41,616 nucleotides of DNA from Micromonospora sp. MW-13 (lineage in GTDB: Bacteria; Actinomycetota; Actinomycetes; Mycobacteriales; Micromonosporaceae): assembly GCF_003434305.1 (NCBI RefSeq), contig NZ_QKKX01000027.1, positions 1-41,616 of the forward strand, given 5' to 3'. Each line of letters starts with the position of its first letter. Within the stretch, counting starts at the first letter, position 1. Position numbers and translations under genes: made by a program. The notes under the pieces were generated by a model that saw nothing but the letters and a program-made list of their open reading frames with translations, was not told where the DNA came from and made no database searches. Below are positions 26,923-34,471 of this stretch, in pieces.

Positions 26923-27216
26923 GTGGCGAACAAGGTCGACGTCGACGCGATCCGCAAGGCGAGCAAGAAGCTCGACGCCCCGGACGGCCCGATCCAGTAC
27001 CTGCGCAACGTGCAGGCCCTGCTGGAGAGCGTGAAGCTGCCGAGCGGTGCGCTGACCCTCTTCGGTGGCACGACCGTGGCGGCGCACAACGCCTCGGTCG
27101 ACGGTCACCTCGAAAACGTGAAGACCGGCATCACGCACCTGCACAAGGCTGCCGAGCAGCTTGAGCAGACCGCCAAGAACTGGGAGAAGTCGGACCAGCC
27201 GTGGGTGGTCAAGTGA
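26923..27216 (+). CDS. Small helical ESX-associated protein
   Basis: A 97-residue protein starting MANKVDVDAIRKASKKLDAPDG. A helical N-terminal part is followed by a Gly/Thr turn (FGGTTVAAHN) and a helix, VDGHLENVKTGITHLHKAAEQLEQTAKNWE. It has the size and two-helix layout of WXG100 proteins but neither a WxG turn nor YxxxD/E. GAGGAGA precedes the GTG start, 16 bp after the YbaB-like gene. It could be a partner or adaptor for the membrane protein encoded next, similar in position to the small helical partners of LXG substrates. That is inference. Confidence 0.65.
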   Translation: MANKVDVDAIRKASKKLDAPDGPIQYLRNVQALLESVKLPSGALTLFGGTTVAAHNASVDGHLENVKTGITHLHKAAEQLEQTAKNWEKSDQPWVVK

Positions 27217-27247
27217 CCGGCCGGGCGCCTGACAGGGGGAACAGCTG

Positions 27248-27973
27248 ATGTCGGAGATCCTGATCGCCAACGCGTCCGGAGCGGTGACCGGCACGCACAC
27301 GGTCGCCGCGGCGACGGCACCGGTGCGGGGGCTCCTCCCCGCGGCCCGGGCCAACTGGGTCTGGCTGGTCGGCGCCGGCATCCTGGGGGTGATGATCGCC
27401 TACCTCGAGACGTTCGACAACGACGAGGTCAACAAGTCCATCAAGGAGTGGGGCGACGCCGCGCGCCTGCTCGGTGGGGACCAGTTCGGCGCGGCGCTGG
27501 ACCAGGTGCCGCCGTCCGACACCGAGTGGGACTTCGACGACCGGGACGCGTTCGAGCTCTTCCTCCGCAAGCTCGGGGCGGAGATCAACTCGCTGGCCGA
27601 GGCCTTCAACGCCAACAAGGACACCCTCACCTCCGCCCGGGACGCCTTCAACGATGCCGTGAACGCGCTGGTCGAGGCGCTCATCCCGATCCTGATCGCG
27701 GTGATCGCGTCGGTCGCCCTCCAGGCGTTCCCGCCCACCGCGCCCATCGCGGAGGCGATCGGGGTGGCCGGGATGACCGTGAGCGTGGCCATCCTCGCGC
27801 TGATCTTCGGGGACATCAGCGCGATGTTCACCGCCGTGATGGCGGGGTTCCAGAGCAACAACCGGTTCGCCTTCGTGTCGGACTCCCGGCCCGGCTGGGG
27901 GCCGACCGGCTCGGATCCGGACATCAAGGACATCACGATCGACTGGGTCAAGGACTCCAAGTTCTACGAGTGA
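27248..27973 (+). CDS. Unrecognised ESX-associated protein with membrane segments
   Basis: A 241-residue protein. A first hydrophobic segment (WVWLVGAGILGVMIAYL, about 37-53) is followed by a soluble helical region with WGDAARLLGG and a long helix (FELFLRKLGAEINSLAEAFNANKDTL). Two strong membrane helices then come at about 140-160 (LVEALIPILIAVIASVALQAF) and 168-200 (IGVAGMTVSVAILALIFGDISAMFTAV). The tail is acidic. GGGGGA lies upstream of the ATG. I know no named family. The helical region followed by a C-terminal membrane hairpin is like membrane-acting type VII toxins. A structural accessory of the secretion complex is equally possible. Confidence 0.65.
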   Translation: MSEILIANASGAVTGTHTVAAATAPVRGLLPAARANWVWLVGAGILGVMIAYLETFDNDEVNKSIKEWGDAARLLGGDQFGAALDQVPPSDTEWDFDDRDAFELFLRKLGAEINSLAEAFNANKDTLTSARDAFNDAVNALVEALIPILIAVIASVALQAFPPTAPIAEAIGVAGMTVSVAILALIFGDISAMFTAVMAGFQSNNRFAFVSDSRPGWGPTGSDPDIKDITIDWVKDSKFYE

Positions 27974-27988
27974 CCGAGAGGCGGCGAC

Positions 27989-28258
27989 ATGGCCAGAGTG
28001 GTCTTGGGGCTCTTCGTGTACTCCCTGGTGACCATCCCGGTCTTCCTCGGGCTGGCGCTGGTCGCCCAACTGGCCCAGGTGACCTGGGCCAGGCGGGCCA
28101 GCGAGGCGGTGCTCATCACGGGCGTCGCCGCGCTGATCCCGGTGGTGCTGGACCGGGCGCTGGAGAAGCCGGTGCTCTGGGCGGGCGTGGTGCTGCTGGT
28201 GGTGCTGCTGGTGGTCGGCGTGGTGATGCACGTGAAGTCGTACAGCCGGCCGTCCTGA
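27989..28258 (+). CDS. Small membrane protein
   Basis: An 89-residue, very hydrophobic protein with about three membrane helices: VVLGLFVYSLVTIPVFLGLALVAQL (3-27), EAVLITGVAALIPVVL and VLWAGVVLLVVLLVVGVVMHV. It is 15 bp after the previous gene with GAGG upstream, so they are co-transcribed. It could be an immunity protein or membrane partner for the preceding product, or an ESX accessory subunit. No family recognised. Confidence 0.6.
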   Translation: MARVVLGLFVYSLVTIPVFLGLALVAQLAQVTWARRASEAVLITGVAALIPVVLDRALEKPVLWAGVVLLVVLLVVGVVMHVKSYSRPS

Positions 28259-28481
28259 GGGCGGGGCACGGGCGGGTCGGATCCGCCCACATACGGTCCG
28301 CACCGGAACGCGCGGTGGACCCCACTTGCCCAGGAACGACGGTACGAAGGCAGGGCTGCGGCGGCTGGACGGGATCGGTTACCGTCTCATCCAGAGTGTC
28401 CGTCGGTGGGGTTGTTGCCTTGCCGCGGGGGAGGGCGCGGCAGAGTTCCGCCGCCACAACGATGACGGAAGGGTGTGAAGC
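28259..28481 (+). other. Intergenic leader of the esx pair
   Basis: 223 bp. A short stem GGGCGG/CCGCCC (28270-28275 with 28283-28288) could be a weak terminator for the genes before it. The rest presumably carries a separate promoter for the esx pair. No consensus -35/-10 could be assigned with confidence. Confidence 0.35.
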
Positions 28482-28790
28482 ATGGCGTTCGAGGTCGAAG
28501 CATCGACTCTGCATACCGCGGCGAATGACGTGCGGTCCACGCGCAGCGAGGTCGACGGCGAGCTGAAGAAGCTGTGGAACGTGGTCGACGACCTGGCGAT
28601 CGCCTGGAAGGGGCAGGCGTCCGGGGGCTTCCAGCAGCTCATGCAGCGCTGGAACGAGGACTCCGCCAAGCTGCTGACGGCGATGGACAACATCGCCGAC
28701 CTGCTCGACCAGTCCGGTACGACCCACCAGGTCAACGACGAAGAGCAGCAGCAGATGCTGGACAAGTTCCACGCTGCTCTGAACCCGTGA
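28482..28790 (+). CDS. WXG100 protein, EsxB/CFP-10-like
   Basis: A 102-residue WXG100 protein: helix, Trp42-Lys43-Gly44 turn (LAIAWKGQASGGF), helix (QLMQRWNEDSAKLLTAMDNIADLL). The C-terminal tail (HQVNDEEQQQMLDKFHAALNP) has no YxxxD/E signal, which its partner at 28819 carries instead. GGAAGGG lies about 8 nt before the ATG. It forms a likely secreted heterodimer with the next gene's product. Confidence 0.92.
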   Translation: MAFEVEASTLHTAANDVRSTRSEVDGELKKLWNVVDDLAIAWKGQASGGFQQLMQRWNEDSAKLLTAMDNIADLLDQSGTTHQVNDEEQQQMLDKFHAALNP

Positions 28791-28818
28791 CCGGCAGCCA
28801 GGCGCAGAGGAGGAAATC

Positions 28819-29100
28819 GTGACGATCAAGGTTGACTACGCGGTCCTCGAGAGCAGCAACCAGCAGATGACTGCCATCTCGCGGACCATCGACGAGAAGC
28901 TCGACACGCTGCGGTCCATGCTGACCAAGCTCCAGTGGGAGGGCGAGGACCGCACCGCCTACCAGCAGCACCAGGCGCAGTGGGACGCCGCCGTCCGGGA
29001 CATCAACAAGATCCTGAACGACATCGGTGGCGCGGTCGGCCTCGCCCGGGAGAACTACGTCACCACCGAGATGAGCAACTCCAAGGTGTGGACTAGCTGA
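28819..29100 (+). CDS. WXG100 protein, EsxA-like, with YxxxE signal
   Basis: A 93-residue WXG100 protein with Trp40-Glu41-Gly42 turn (LTKLQWEGEDRTAY) and a C-terminal NYVTTEMSN (Tyr80, Glu84), the YxxxD/E export signal recognised by EccC. GAGGAGG lies 6 nt before the GTG. It is 28 bp after its presumed partner and is followed by a strong terminator. Confidence 0.92.
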   Translation: MTIKVDYAVLESSNQQMTAISRTIDEKLDTLRSMLTKLQWEGEDRTAYQQHQAQWDAAVRDINKILNDIGGAVGLARENYVTTEMSNSKVWTS

Positions 29101-29113
29101 GAGAATCGCCGGC

Positions 29114-29148
29114 ACGGCTCCGGTCCGGCTCGACCGGACCGGAGCCGT
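29114..29148 (+). terminator. Strong terminator after the esx pair
   Basis: A 15-bp perfect stem (29114-29128 with 29134-29148) closes on a 5-nt loop and is followed by TCTGTGT. It may set the esx pair apart from mycP and raise its relative expression. Confidence 0.75.
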
Positions 29149-29171
29149 TCTGTGTGACGGGTAGGAGAGCG

Positions 29172-30650
29172 ATGCGTACGGGGAAGCGCCGCCGACCGCT
29201 GCTGCGGTCCGCAGCCACCATGCTGGCGCTGGTCACCGTCGCCGGCGGCGGTCTCCTGCCCGGGCCCGCGCCGGCCCGGGCCGCCGACACGGTACGCGGC
29301 CTCCAGTGGTACCTCGACGCGCTGCGGATTCCCGAGGCGCACAAGCTGACCCGGGGCGAGGGCGTCACGGTCGCCGTGGTCGACGGTGGGGTGCACGCCG
29401 CCCACCCCGACCTGCGGGGCCAGGTGCTGCGGGGCACCTCGCTGTCGAGCGAGGTGCCCGCCGACGGTCGTACCGACCCGGACCGCGAGAACGGCCACGG
29501 CACCGCGATGGCCGGCATCATCGCCGGGCGGGGCGGTGGCGCCATGCGCGAGCTGGGCATCGCCCCGGCGGCGAAGATCCTGCCGGTCGCCCTGGGGCCC
29601 GAGCGGGACTGGGACCTGCCGGGCGCCATCCGCTGGGCGGCCGACGCCGGCGCGGACGTGATCAACCTGTCCGTCGGCGCCGCCGGCAGCGACCAGCGGA
29701 CCACCGAGGCGGTGCGGTACGCGCTCGACAAGGGAGCGGTCCTGGTGGCCGCCGCCGGCAACCGGCGGACCGACCGCGCCGTGCCGCTGCCGGCCAACAT
29801 TCCCGGCGTCCTGGCGGTCGGCGCCACCGGCAGGTCCGGCTCCCTTTGGAGCGGGTCGGTCGCCGGCCCGGAGGTGGGGCTGGCCGCGCCCGGAGAGCGG
29901 ATCATCGCCCCGGCACCGCCGGCCGTCTCGCCCAACGGCTACGCCGTCTCCGACGGCACCAGCCGGGCGACCGCCGTCGTCTCCGGCGTCGCGGCGCTGG
30001 TGCGGTCCCGGTACCCGAAGCTGGACGCCGCCAACGTGGTGAACCGGCTGGTCCGCACCGCGCGCGACCAGGGGGCGCGGGGGCGCGACCCCGAGTACGG
30101 CTTCGGCTCGGTCGACGTGCTGGCCGCGCTGACCCGGTCGGTGCCCGGGGTGGCCACGAACCCGCTGCTGTCCGGTGCCTCGCCGACGCCGTCACGGGCC
30201 GCCGCCGGGGGCGACGAGGCCGGCGACGATCGTCCGGCGGTCTCCTTCGGCCTGGCCGACAACGCCCCGGTCCAGCTCGCGCTCTGCCTCGCGGCGGTGC
30301 TGCTGGCCGGCGGGGTGGCCGTGGTGCTGGTCGTGGTGAACCGACGGGCGGCCCGCCGCCGCGCCGGCCCGGCCGGCGGCCCGCCACCGCCCCCGGGCCC
30401 CGGACCGCCGGCCGGTCACGGGCCGTACCCGGGACCCGGGCCGGCACCCGGCGGCCCACCGGCCGGGTACCGGCCGCCACCGGGCCCCGGGCCGCACCCG
30501 TACCAGCCGCGTCCGGTCAGCCCGCCACCGGCCCCGCCGCCGTACGGGCAGCAGGGCGGGCATCCGTACGGCCCGGCGGGGCGGCCGGGTCCGCCGCCAG
30601 GCGGCGGGCCGGCCGGGGCGGCGCCCCCGGCGGACCCGCAGCCGCGTTGA
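29172..30650 (+). CDS. mycP: Mycosin, type VII-associated subtilisin-like protease
   Basis: A 492-residue S8 protease anchored outside the membrane. The signal peptide is MRTGKRRRPLLRSAATMLAL... to about residue 38. The catalytic triad is Asp71 (VAVVDGGVHAAHPDLRG), His109 (NGHGTAMAG) and Ser264 (SDGTSRATAVVSG), with oxyanion Asn in AAAGNRRTD. A membrane helix (LALCLAAVLLAGGVAVVLVVV, about 360-380) is followed by a Pro/Gly-rich cytoplasmic tail of about 100 residues, unusually long for a mycosin. ATG 29172 has TAGGAGA 5 nt upstream. Mycosins stabilise the ESX complex and cleave selected substrates. A second copy is encoded at 32627-33865. Confidence 0.95.
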   Translation: MRTGKRRRPLLRSAATMLALVTVAGGGLLPGPAPARAADTVRGLQWYLDALRIPEAHKLTRGEGVTVAVVDGGVHAAHPDLRGQVLRGTSLSSEVPADGRTDPDRENGHGTAMAGIIAGRGGGAMRELGIAPAAKILPVALGPERDWDLPGAIRWAADAGADVINLSVGAAGSDQRTTEAVRYALDKGAVLVAAAGNRRTDRAVPLPANIPGVLAVGATGRSGSLWSGSVAGPEVGLAAPGERIIAPAPPAVSPNGYAVSDGTSRATAVVSGVAALVRSRYPKLDAANVVNRLVRTARDQGARGRDPEYGFGSVDVLAALTRSVPGVATNPLLSGASPTPSRAAAGGDEAGDDRPAVSFGLADNAPVQLALCLAAVLLAGGVAVVLVVVNRRAARRRAGPAGGPPPPPGPGPPAGHGPYPGPGPAPGGPPAGYRPPPGPGPHPYQPRPVSPPPAPPPYGQQGGHPYGPAGRPGPPPGGGPAGAAPPADPQPR

Positions 30651-30687
30651 CACCGACACCACAGACACGGGACCAGGGGAGGGCGCC

Positions 30688-31230
30688 ATGGGCGACGAAG
30701 ACAACGATCCGGACCGGGTGAACGTCGAGTTCGCCGTCCCGATGCCGGTCAACCCGATGTTCCCCAGGGTGGGCGACATCCGGGGGATCAGCTTCGACCG
30801 GATCGGCGTGGACCAGGCCGAGACGCCGTCCGGGCTGGTCGCCGGGAAGGGCGAGAAGGGCGTCGAGACGGAGTGGGACGCCGGCAACCTCGACTCGGCC
30901 ATCACCTGGCTGGAGACGCACGCCAGCTACCTCAACCGGCTGTCCTACGACATGTCCGACATCAAGGAGAAGCTCGGCGGCGACCAGGCCGTCGCCGGCA
31001 AGGGTCCGCTCGGCGGCTTCCAGTACGCCCAGCAGCTCGCCCAGCAGCACCACCAGGTGTACGGCAGCACCGAGAGCGGGCTGCGCACCCTCTCGGAGAA
31101 CCTGTACACGGCGGCCGAGGCGCTGCGCACGGTCAAGCGGAACTACGAGACCGCCGAGGGGGCCAACGCCATGACGGCGCAGGAGATGCAGAAGGCCTTC
31201 AACGACGCCGCCCGCGGCGGCGACAGCTAG
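30688..31230 (+). CDS. PE-like small ESX substrate with YxxxE signal
   Basis: A 180-residue protein. The N-terminal about 60 residues are extended (VNVEFAVPMPVNPMFPRVGD), then helices (SAITWLETHASYLNRLSYDMSDI; LRTLSENLYTAAEALRTVKR) lead to NYETAEGAN (Tyr153, Glu157), matching YxxxD/E and the same NYxTxE form as the proteins at 17331 and 28819. GGGGAGG lies 6 nt before the ATG. The next gene, 16 bp on, encodes a large WXG partner; the order small-then-large mirrors the leftward pair. Confidence 0.75.
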   Translation: MGDEDNDPDRVNVEFAVPMPVNPMFPRVGDIRGISFDRIGVDQAETPSGLVAGKGEKGVETEWDAGNLDSAITWLETHASYLNRLSYDMSDIKEKLGGDQAVAGKGPLGGFQYAQQLAQQHHQVYGSTESGLRTLSENLYTAAEALRTVKRNYETAEGANAMTAQEMQKAFNDAARGGDS

Positions 31231-31246
31231 ATCGGGGGTACGGGAC

Positions 31247-32554
31247 GTGGGGGACAAGAGCTGGGAGACGATGGCCCGTGAGGTGCTCGTCGAGGGCCGG
31301 CCCGCCGACGTGCAGAGCGCCGCGCTGGGCTGGAAGGAACTGATCAAGAACCTCGATCAGGTCCGGGAGAGCCTGGAGACGAACGTCAAGGATCTCGGCG
31401 CGGTCTGGAAGGGCCCGGCGTACAAGTCGTTCAAGACGCACATCGAGGGGCTCGCGAAGAACGCCGAAACCATCGTCGACGACATCGACAAGCCGGGCCG
31501 GGGCAAGGTCAGCATCGTGACCACCCTGGAGACCGCCGCCAGCCAACTGGAGCAGGCGCAGAGCAAGATGCCGATCCCGGCGGCCTGCGTCGGTGACGTC
31601 ATGGCGGCCCGCAACGGCGAGATCACCCTCGGGATCGGACTCTTCGAGACCCGGGTCAAGGCTGACCTGATGGGCAGCTGGCCGGTCGAGCAGCTCGGCA
31701 AGCTCGGCGACTGGGTGACCGGCTGGTTCTCCGACCAGGAGGGCGAGGCCCGGCAGGTCTACAACGAGGTGAACGACAACTTCAAGGACCGGGCCATGGA
31801 GGCCCCGAGCTCCGTGAACCCGGGGACCCGCGACGACCTCAAGCCGGACATCCCCGACCTGAAGACGGGCGGCGGTGGCGGTGGTGGCGGCGGCGGGGTG
31901 CCGAAGGTCGGCGGGATGCCGGACATCGGCGGCGCTAAGTCGCCCGACGTCGGCAACCTGCCGCAGATCGACGGCGGCAAACCCGACCTCGGGTCGACCG
32001 CCCACCCGGACCTGTCCACCCCGGGCACGGGGAACCTCCCCGGCAGCGGCTACCCGGGCACCGGCGGACCCGACGACGGCTACGGCACCGGCCTGGCCGG
32101 TGCTGGCGCACCGACCACCACGGGCCTCGGCTCGGGCAGCGGGCTGGGTGGTGGCGGCGGAGCGGGCCTGTCCGGCGGCGGCGCGGGCGGGGGCATTCCC
32201 GGCGGCGGCGCGCTCGGCAAGGCGGTCAGCCCGGGGCTGCCGCCGATGATGGGCGGCGGGGCGGCCGGCGCGGGCGGCCGGGGCGCGGGCGGTCGGCTCG
32301 GTGCCGGCAAGCCCGGCATGGGCGGCATGATGTCCCCCGGCATGGCGGGCGGTGCCGGTGGTCGGGGCGCGGGCGGCAAGGCCGGGGCCGGTCGACCGGG
32401 CGGCGCGATGGCCGGCCGGGGCGGCGCGGGCGGGATGGGCCACGGCGGGGCCGGCTACGCCGAGGAGGAGCAGCCGCGCAACACCTGGCTGGAGGAGGAC
32501 GAGGACGTCTGGGGCGCGGGCGGCGACGGCGGGGCCCCCGGCATCCTCCGCTGA
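31247..32554 (+). CDS. Large WXG100/PPE-like ESX substrate with conserved tail
   Basis: A 435-residue predicted substrate. The helical domain (about 1-115) has a Trp54-Lys-Gly turn (DLGAVWKGPAYKSF). A second helical part (about 120-190) precedes a very glycine-rich region (about 205-405) with runs of Gly and repeats of GxGGRGAGG. The end reads RNTWLEEDEDVWGAGG...APGILR, the same W-L-x-E-D...V-W...P-x-(V/I)-L pattern as at 16127. The GTG start is 16 bp after the YxxxE protein. Likely secreted as a heterodimer with it. Confidence 0.75.
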   Translation: MGDKSWETMAREVLVEGRPADVQSAALGWKELIKNLDQVRESLETNVKDLGAVWKGPAYKSFKTHIEGLAKNAETIVDDIDKPGRGKVSIVTTLETAASQLEQAQSKMPIPAACVGDVMAARNGEITLGIGLFETRVKADLMGSWPVEQLGKLGDWVTGWFSDQEGEARQVYNEVNDNFKDRAMEAPSSVNPGTRDDLKPDIPDLKTGGGGGGGGGGVPKVGGMPDIGGAKSPDVGNLPQIDGGKPDLGSTAHPDLSTPGTGNLPGSGYPGTGGPDDGYGTGLAGAGAPTTTGLGSGSGLGGGGGAGLSGGGAGGGIPGGGALGKAVSPGLPPMMGGGAAGAGGRGAGGRLGAGKPGMGGMMSPGMAGGAGGRGAGGKAGAGRPGGAMAGRGGAGGMGHGGAGYAEEEQPRNTWLEEDEDVWGAGGDGGAPGILR

Positions 32555-32580
32555 TCCCCCGGCCCGTGTCCGACGCCGCT

Positions 32581-32625
32581 CACGACGGTGCCGTCCCCGC
32601 CTCGGCGCGGGCCGGCACCGTCGTG
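32581..32625. terminator. Bidirectional hairpin terminator
   Basis: CACGACGGTGCCG (32581-32593) pairs perfectly with CGGCACCGTCGTG (32613-32625), a 13-bp stem between the convergent large substrate gene and the second mycosin gene. Confidence 0.7.
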
Positions 32626-32626
32626 C

Positions 32627-33865
32627 TCACCGGGACGAGGCCGCGGAGGGTCGGCGTCCCGGGCGCCAGCCGCGCCGCCGGCCCCGGATCAGGATCGGCT
32701 TGGCGGCGAGCAGCACGCCGGCCAGCAACGCGCCCACCACGGCCACCCAGACCGCCACGGACCGTTGCCAGCCCAGCGGGTCCCGGGGCGGGGCCGGCGC
32801 GGCGAGCGCACCGGGCGGCGGGTCGGTACGGGTGCCGAGCAGGCTGGTCACCGCCCGGTACGGGTTCACCACCCCGTACCCGACCTCGGCGTTGTGCCCG
32901 TCCGGCGGGCTGTCCGCCGTGCGGGTGAGCCGGGCGGCGACCTGTTCCGGGGCGAGGCCCGGGTACGCGGCGCGGACCAGCGCGGCGGCGCCGGAGACGT
33001 ACGCGGCGGCGAAGCTGGTGCCGCCCTGCGGCTCGGCGAGGTACCCCTGCCCGCGGGGCGCCGGGCCGAGGATGTCCAGCCCCGGCGCGGCGATGTCCAC
33101 GTAGTCGCCGCTGACCGAGCTGCCCACGTGGCCGCCCTGTTGGTCGACCCCGGCAACGGCGATGACCCCCGGGTACGCCGCCGGGTACGCGGGCAGGTTC
33201 TGCTGCTGCTCCTGCCGGTTGCCGGCGGCGGCCACCACGACGACCTCGTTGTCCAGGGCGTACTCGACGGCGGCGGCCAGTTCCGGGCGGGGCAGCGTGA
33301 CCAGCGACAGGTTGATCACGTCGGCGCCCTCGTCGACGGCCCAGCGGATGGCCTGGGCGATCTGCGCCGGCAGGCCCTCGTCGTTGGTGCGCTTGGCGTC
33401 GGGCAGCACTCGTACGGGCAGGATGCGGGCGGCCGGGGCGATGCCGGTGAACGGCGAGCCGGTGCCCTCCCGGCCGGCGATGATTCCGGCGACGATCGTG
33501 CCGTGCCCGGCCTCGTCGCACTGGCCCTGGTGGGCGGGCAGGTTGTTGAAGTCCCGCCCGGGGCGCACCTGTCCCCGCAGCAGCGGGTGGGTGGCCGAGA
33601 CGCCGGAGTCGATGACCGCCACGGTGACCCGCTCGCCGCGGGTGATCCGCCACGCCGCGGCGGGGTCCAACCGGGACAGCGCCCAGGGGGTCCCGGTGGG
33701 TGCGGGGAGCCCGCTCGGCCCGCAGGCCGGGGCCGCCGAGGCCGGGGCGGGGGGCGCGACGGCGGTGCCGAGCAGCGCTGCCGCGAGTCCACACAGGAAC
33801 GCGGACCGCGCCCGCCCGGTACGCCCGATCACTGCCATCCCCCTGGCCGGGTAGCTCCCGCGCAT
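32627..33865 (-). CDS. Second mycosin, S8 subtilisin-like protease
   Basis: A 412-residue S8 protease with an intact triad: Asp86 (VAVIDSGVSATHPLLRG), His121 (EAGHGTIVAGIIAG) and Ser284 (QGGTSFAAAYVSG), plus VAAAGNRQEQQQN. A signal peptide (LCGLAAALLGTAVAPPAPASA) and a C-terminal membrane helix (SVAVWVAVVGALLAGVLLAA) followed by basic residues give mycosin topology. TACTCT (plus 33872-33877) ends 6 nt before ATG 33865, so that start is chosen as leaderless; ATG 33838 is possible. It differs widely from the mycosin at 29172 and is not a recent duplicate. It faces the rightward ESX operon. Confidence 0.9.
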   Translation of the reverse strand: MRGSYPARGMAVIGRTGRARSAFLCGLAAALLGTAVAPPAPASAAPACGPSGLPAPTGTPWALSRLDPAAAWRITRGERVTVAVIDSGVSATHPLLRGQVRPGRDFNNLPAHQGQCDEAGHGTIVAGIIAGREGTGSPFTGIAPAARILPVRVLPDAKRTNDEGLPAQIAQAIRWAVDEGADVINLSLVTLPRPELAAAVEYALDNEVVVVAAAGNRQEQQQNLPAYPAAYPGVIAVAGVDQQGGHVGSSVSGDYVDIAAPGLDILGPAPRGQGYLAEPQGGTSFAAAYVSGAAALVRAAYPGLAPEQVAARLTRTADSPPDGHNAEVGYGVVNPYRAVTSLLGTRTDPPPGALAAPAPPRDPLGWQRSVAVWVAVVGALLAGVLLAAKPILIRGRRRGWRPGRRPSAASSR

Positions 33866-33918
33866 CGGCAGAGAGTACCGTCGCGCCGCGCCGGGCGGGG
33901 ACACGGGCCGTCGGCGGC

Positions 33919-34248
33919 TCAGGAGTCGGCGGCCCTCTCGGACCGCTCCCCCGTGAAGAGGGCGAGCAGGTCGCCGACCTGGCGGTCCGACTCGGCCGGG
34001 TGGCGGAAGTGCCCGCTCGGGTTGACCGTGTACTCGTTGCGCCGGCCCACCCGGGTACGCCGGAGGTAGCCGCCGGCCTCCAGGTCCGCCACGATCGCCT
34101 GGGCGGCCCGCTCTGTCACGCCCACCTCGTCCGCGACGTCGCGCAGCCGGGCGGTCGGGTTCCGGGCGATGGCGAGCAGCACGTGCGCGTGGTTGGTGAG
34201 GAACGTCCAGTTCCGGGTGTTCCCGCTCGCGCCAGCCGTCGTCGTCAT
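33919..34248 (-). CDS. Winged-helix transcriptional regulator
   Basis: A 109-residue MarR/ArsR-like winged-helix protein: LTNHAHVLLAIARNPTARLRDVADEVGVTERAAQAIVADLEAGGYLRR (about 17-64), then the wing RVGRRNEYTVNP. TAACAT (plus strand 34259-34264 region, read on minus) precedes ATG 34248 by 7 nt, and no ribosome binding site is present, so I take this as a leaderless start rather than ATG 34257. A 13-bp palindrome covers the start region, suggesting autoregulation. It is divergent from carbonic anhydrase, a likely second target. The inducer is unknown. Confidence 0.82.
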   Translation of the reverse strand: MTTTAGASGNTRNWTFLTNHAHVLLAIARNPTARLRDVADEVGVTERAAQAIVADLEAGGYLRRTRVGRRNEYTVNPSGHFRHPAESDRQVGDLLALFTGERSERAADS

Positions 34249-34258
34249 GTCCGACATG
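34246..34258. promoter_or_regulatory. Palindrome at the regulator start, likely operator
   Basis: CATGTC-C-GACATG is a perfect 6-bp-arm palindrome overlapping the start codon and the presumed -10 of the winged-helix gene. It is a good candidate autoregulatory site. Confidence 0.5.
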
Positions 34259-34375
34259 TTATGGCGGGCGCGTCCCACCCACGGCCCTGGGCGGCCCGCG
34301 GGCGCGGTCGGGGGGGCGCGGGGGCGGCCCACGTGCGCCACTTACGGGCCGCGCCCGTGCGCAAGGACTTCCCGA

Positions 34376-34410
34376 CGTATGAAATGCGTATCACGTAACG
34401 CTTGACGTAT
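34376..34410. promoter_or_regulatory. AT-rich patch with four CGTA elements before carbonic anhydrase
   Basis: CGTAT at 34376, 34387 and 34406 and CGTAA at 34394 lie in the only AT-rich stretch of this gap. TTGACG (34402-34407) could be a -35 box. The repeats could be regulator sites controlling carbonic anhydrase. Confidence 0.35.
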
Positions 34411-34471
34411 CTTTAGCTGCGTGTGACGGTGGAGGGACTGGTCGGGTGGCCGAAGGGCGAGGTGGTGGGGC

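Noticed and set aside
16127..33865. Missing EccA as a sign of a degraded ESX locus
   Set aside because: No EccA-type AAA protein is in the window, but EccB, C, D, E and mycosins are intact, and non-mycobacterial ESX loci often lack EccA.
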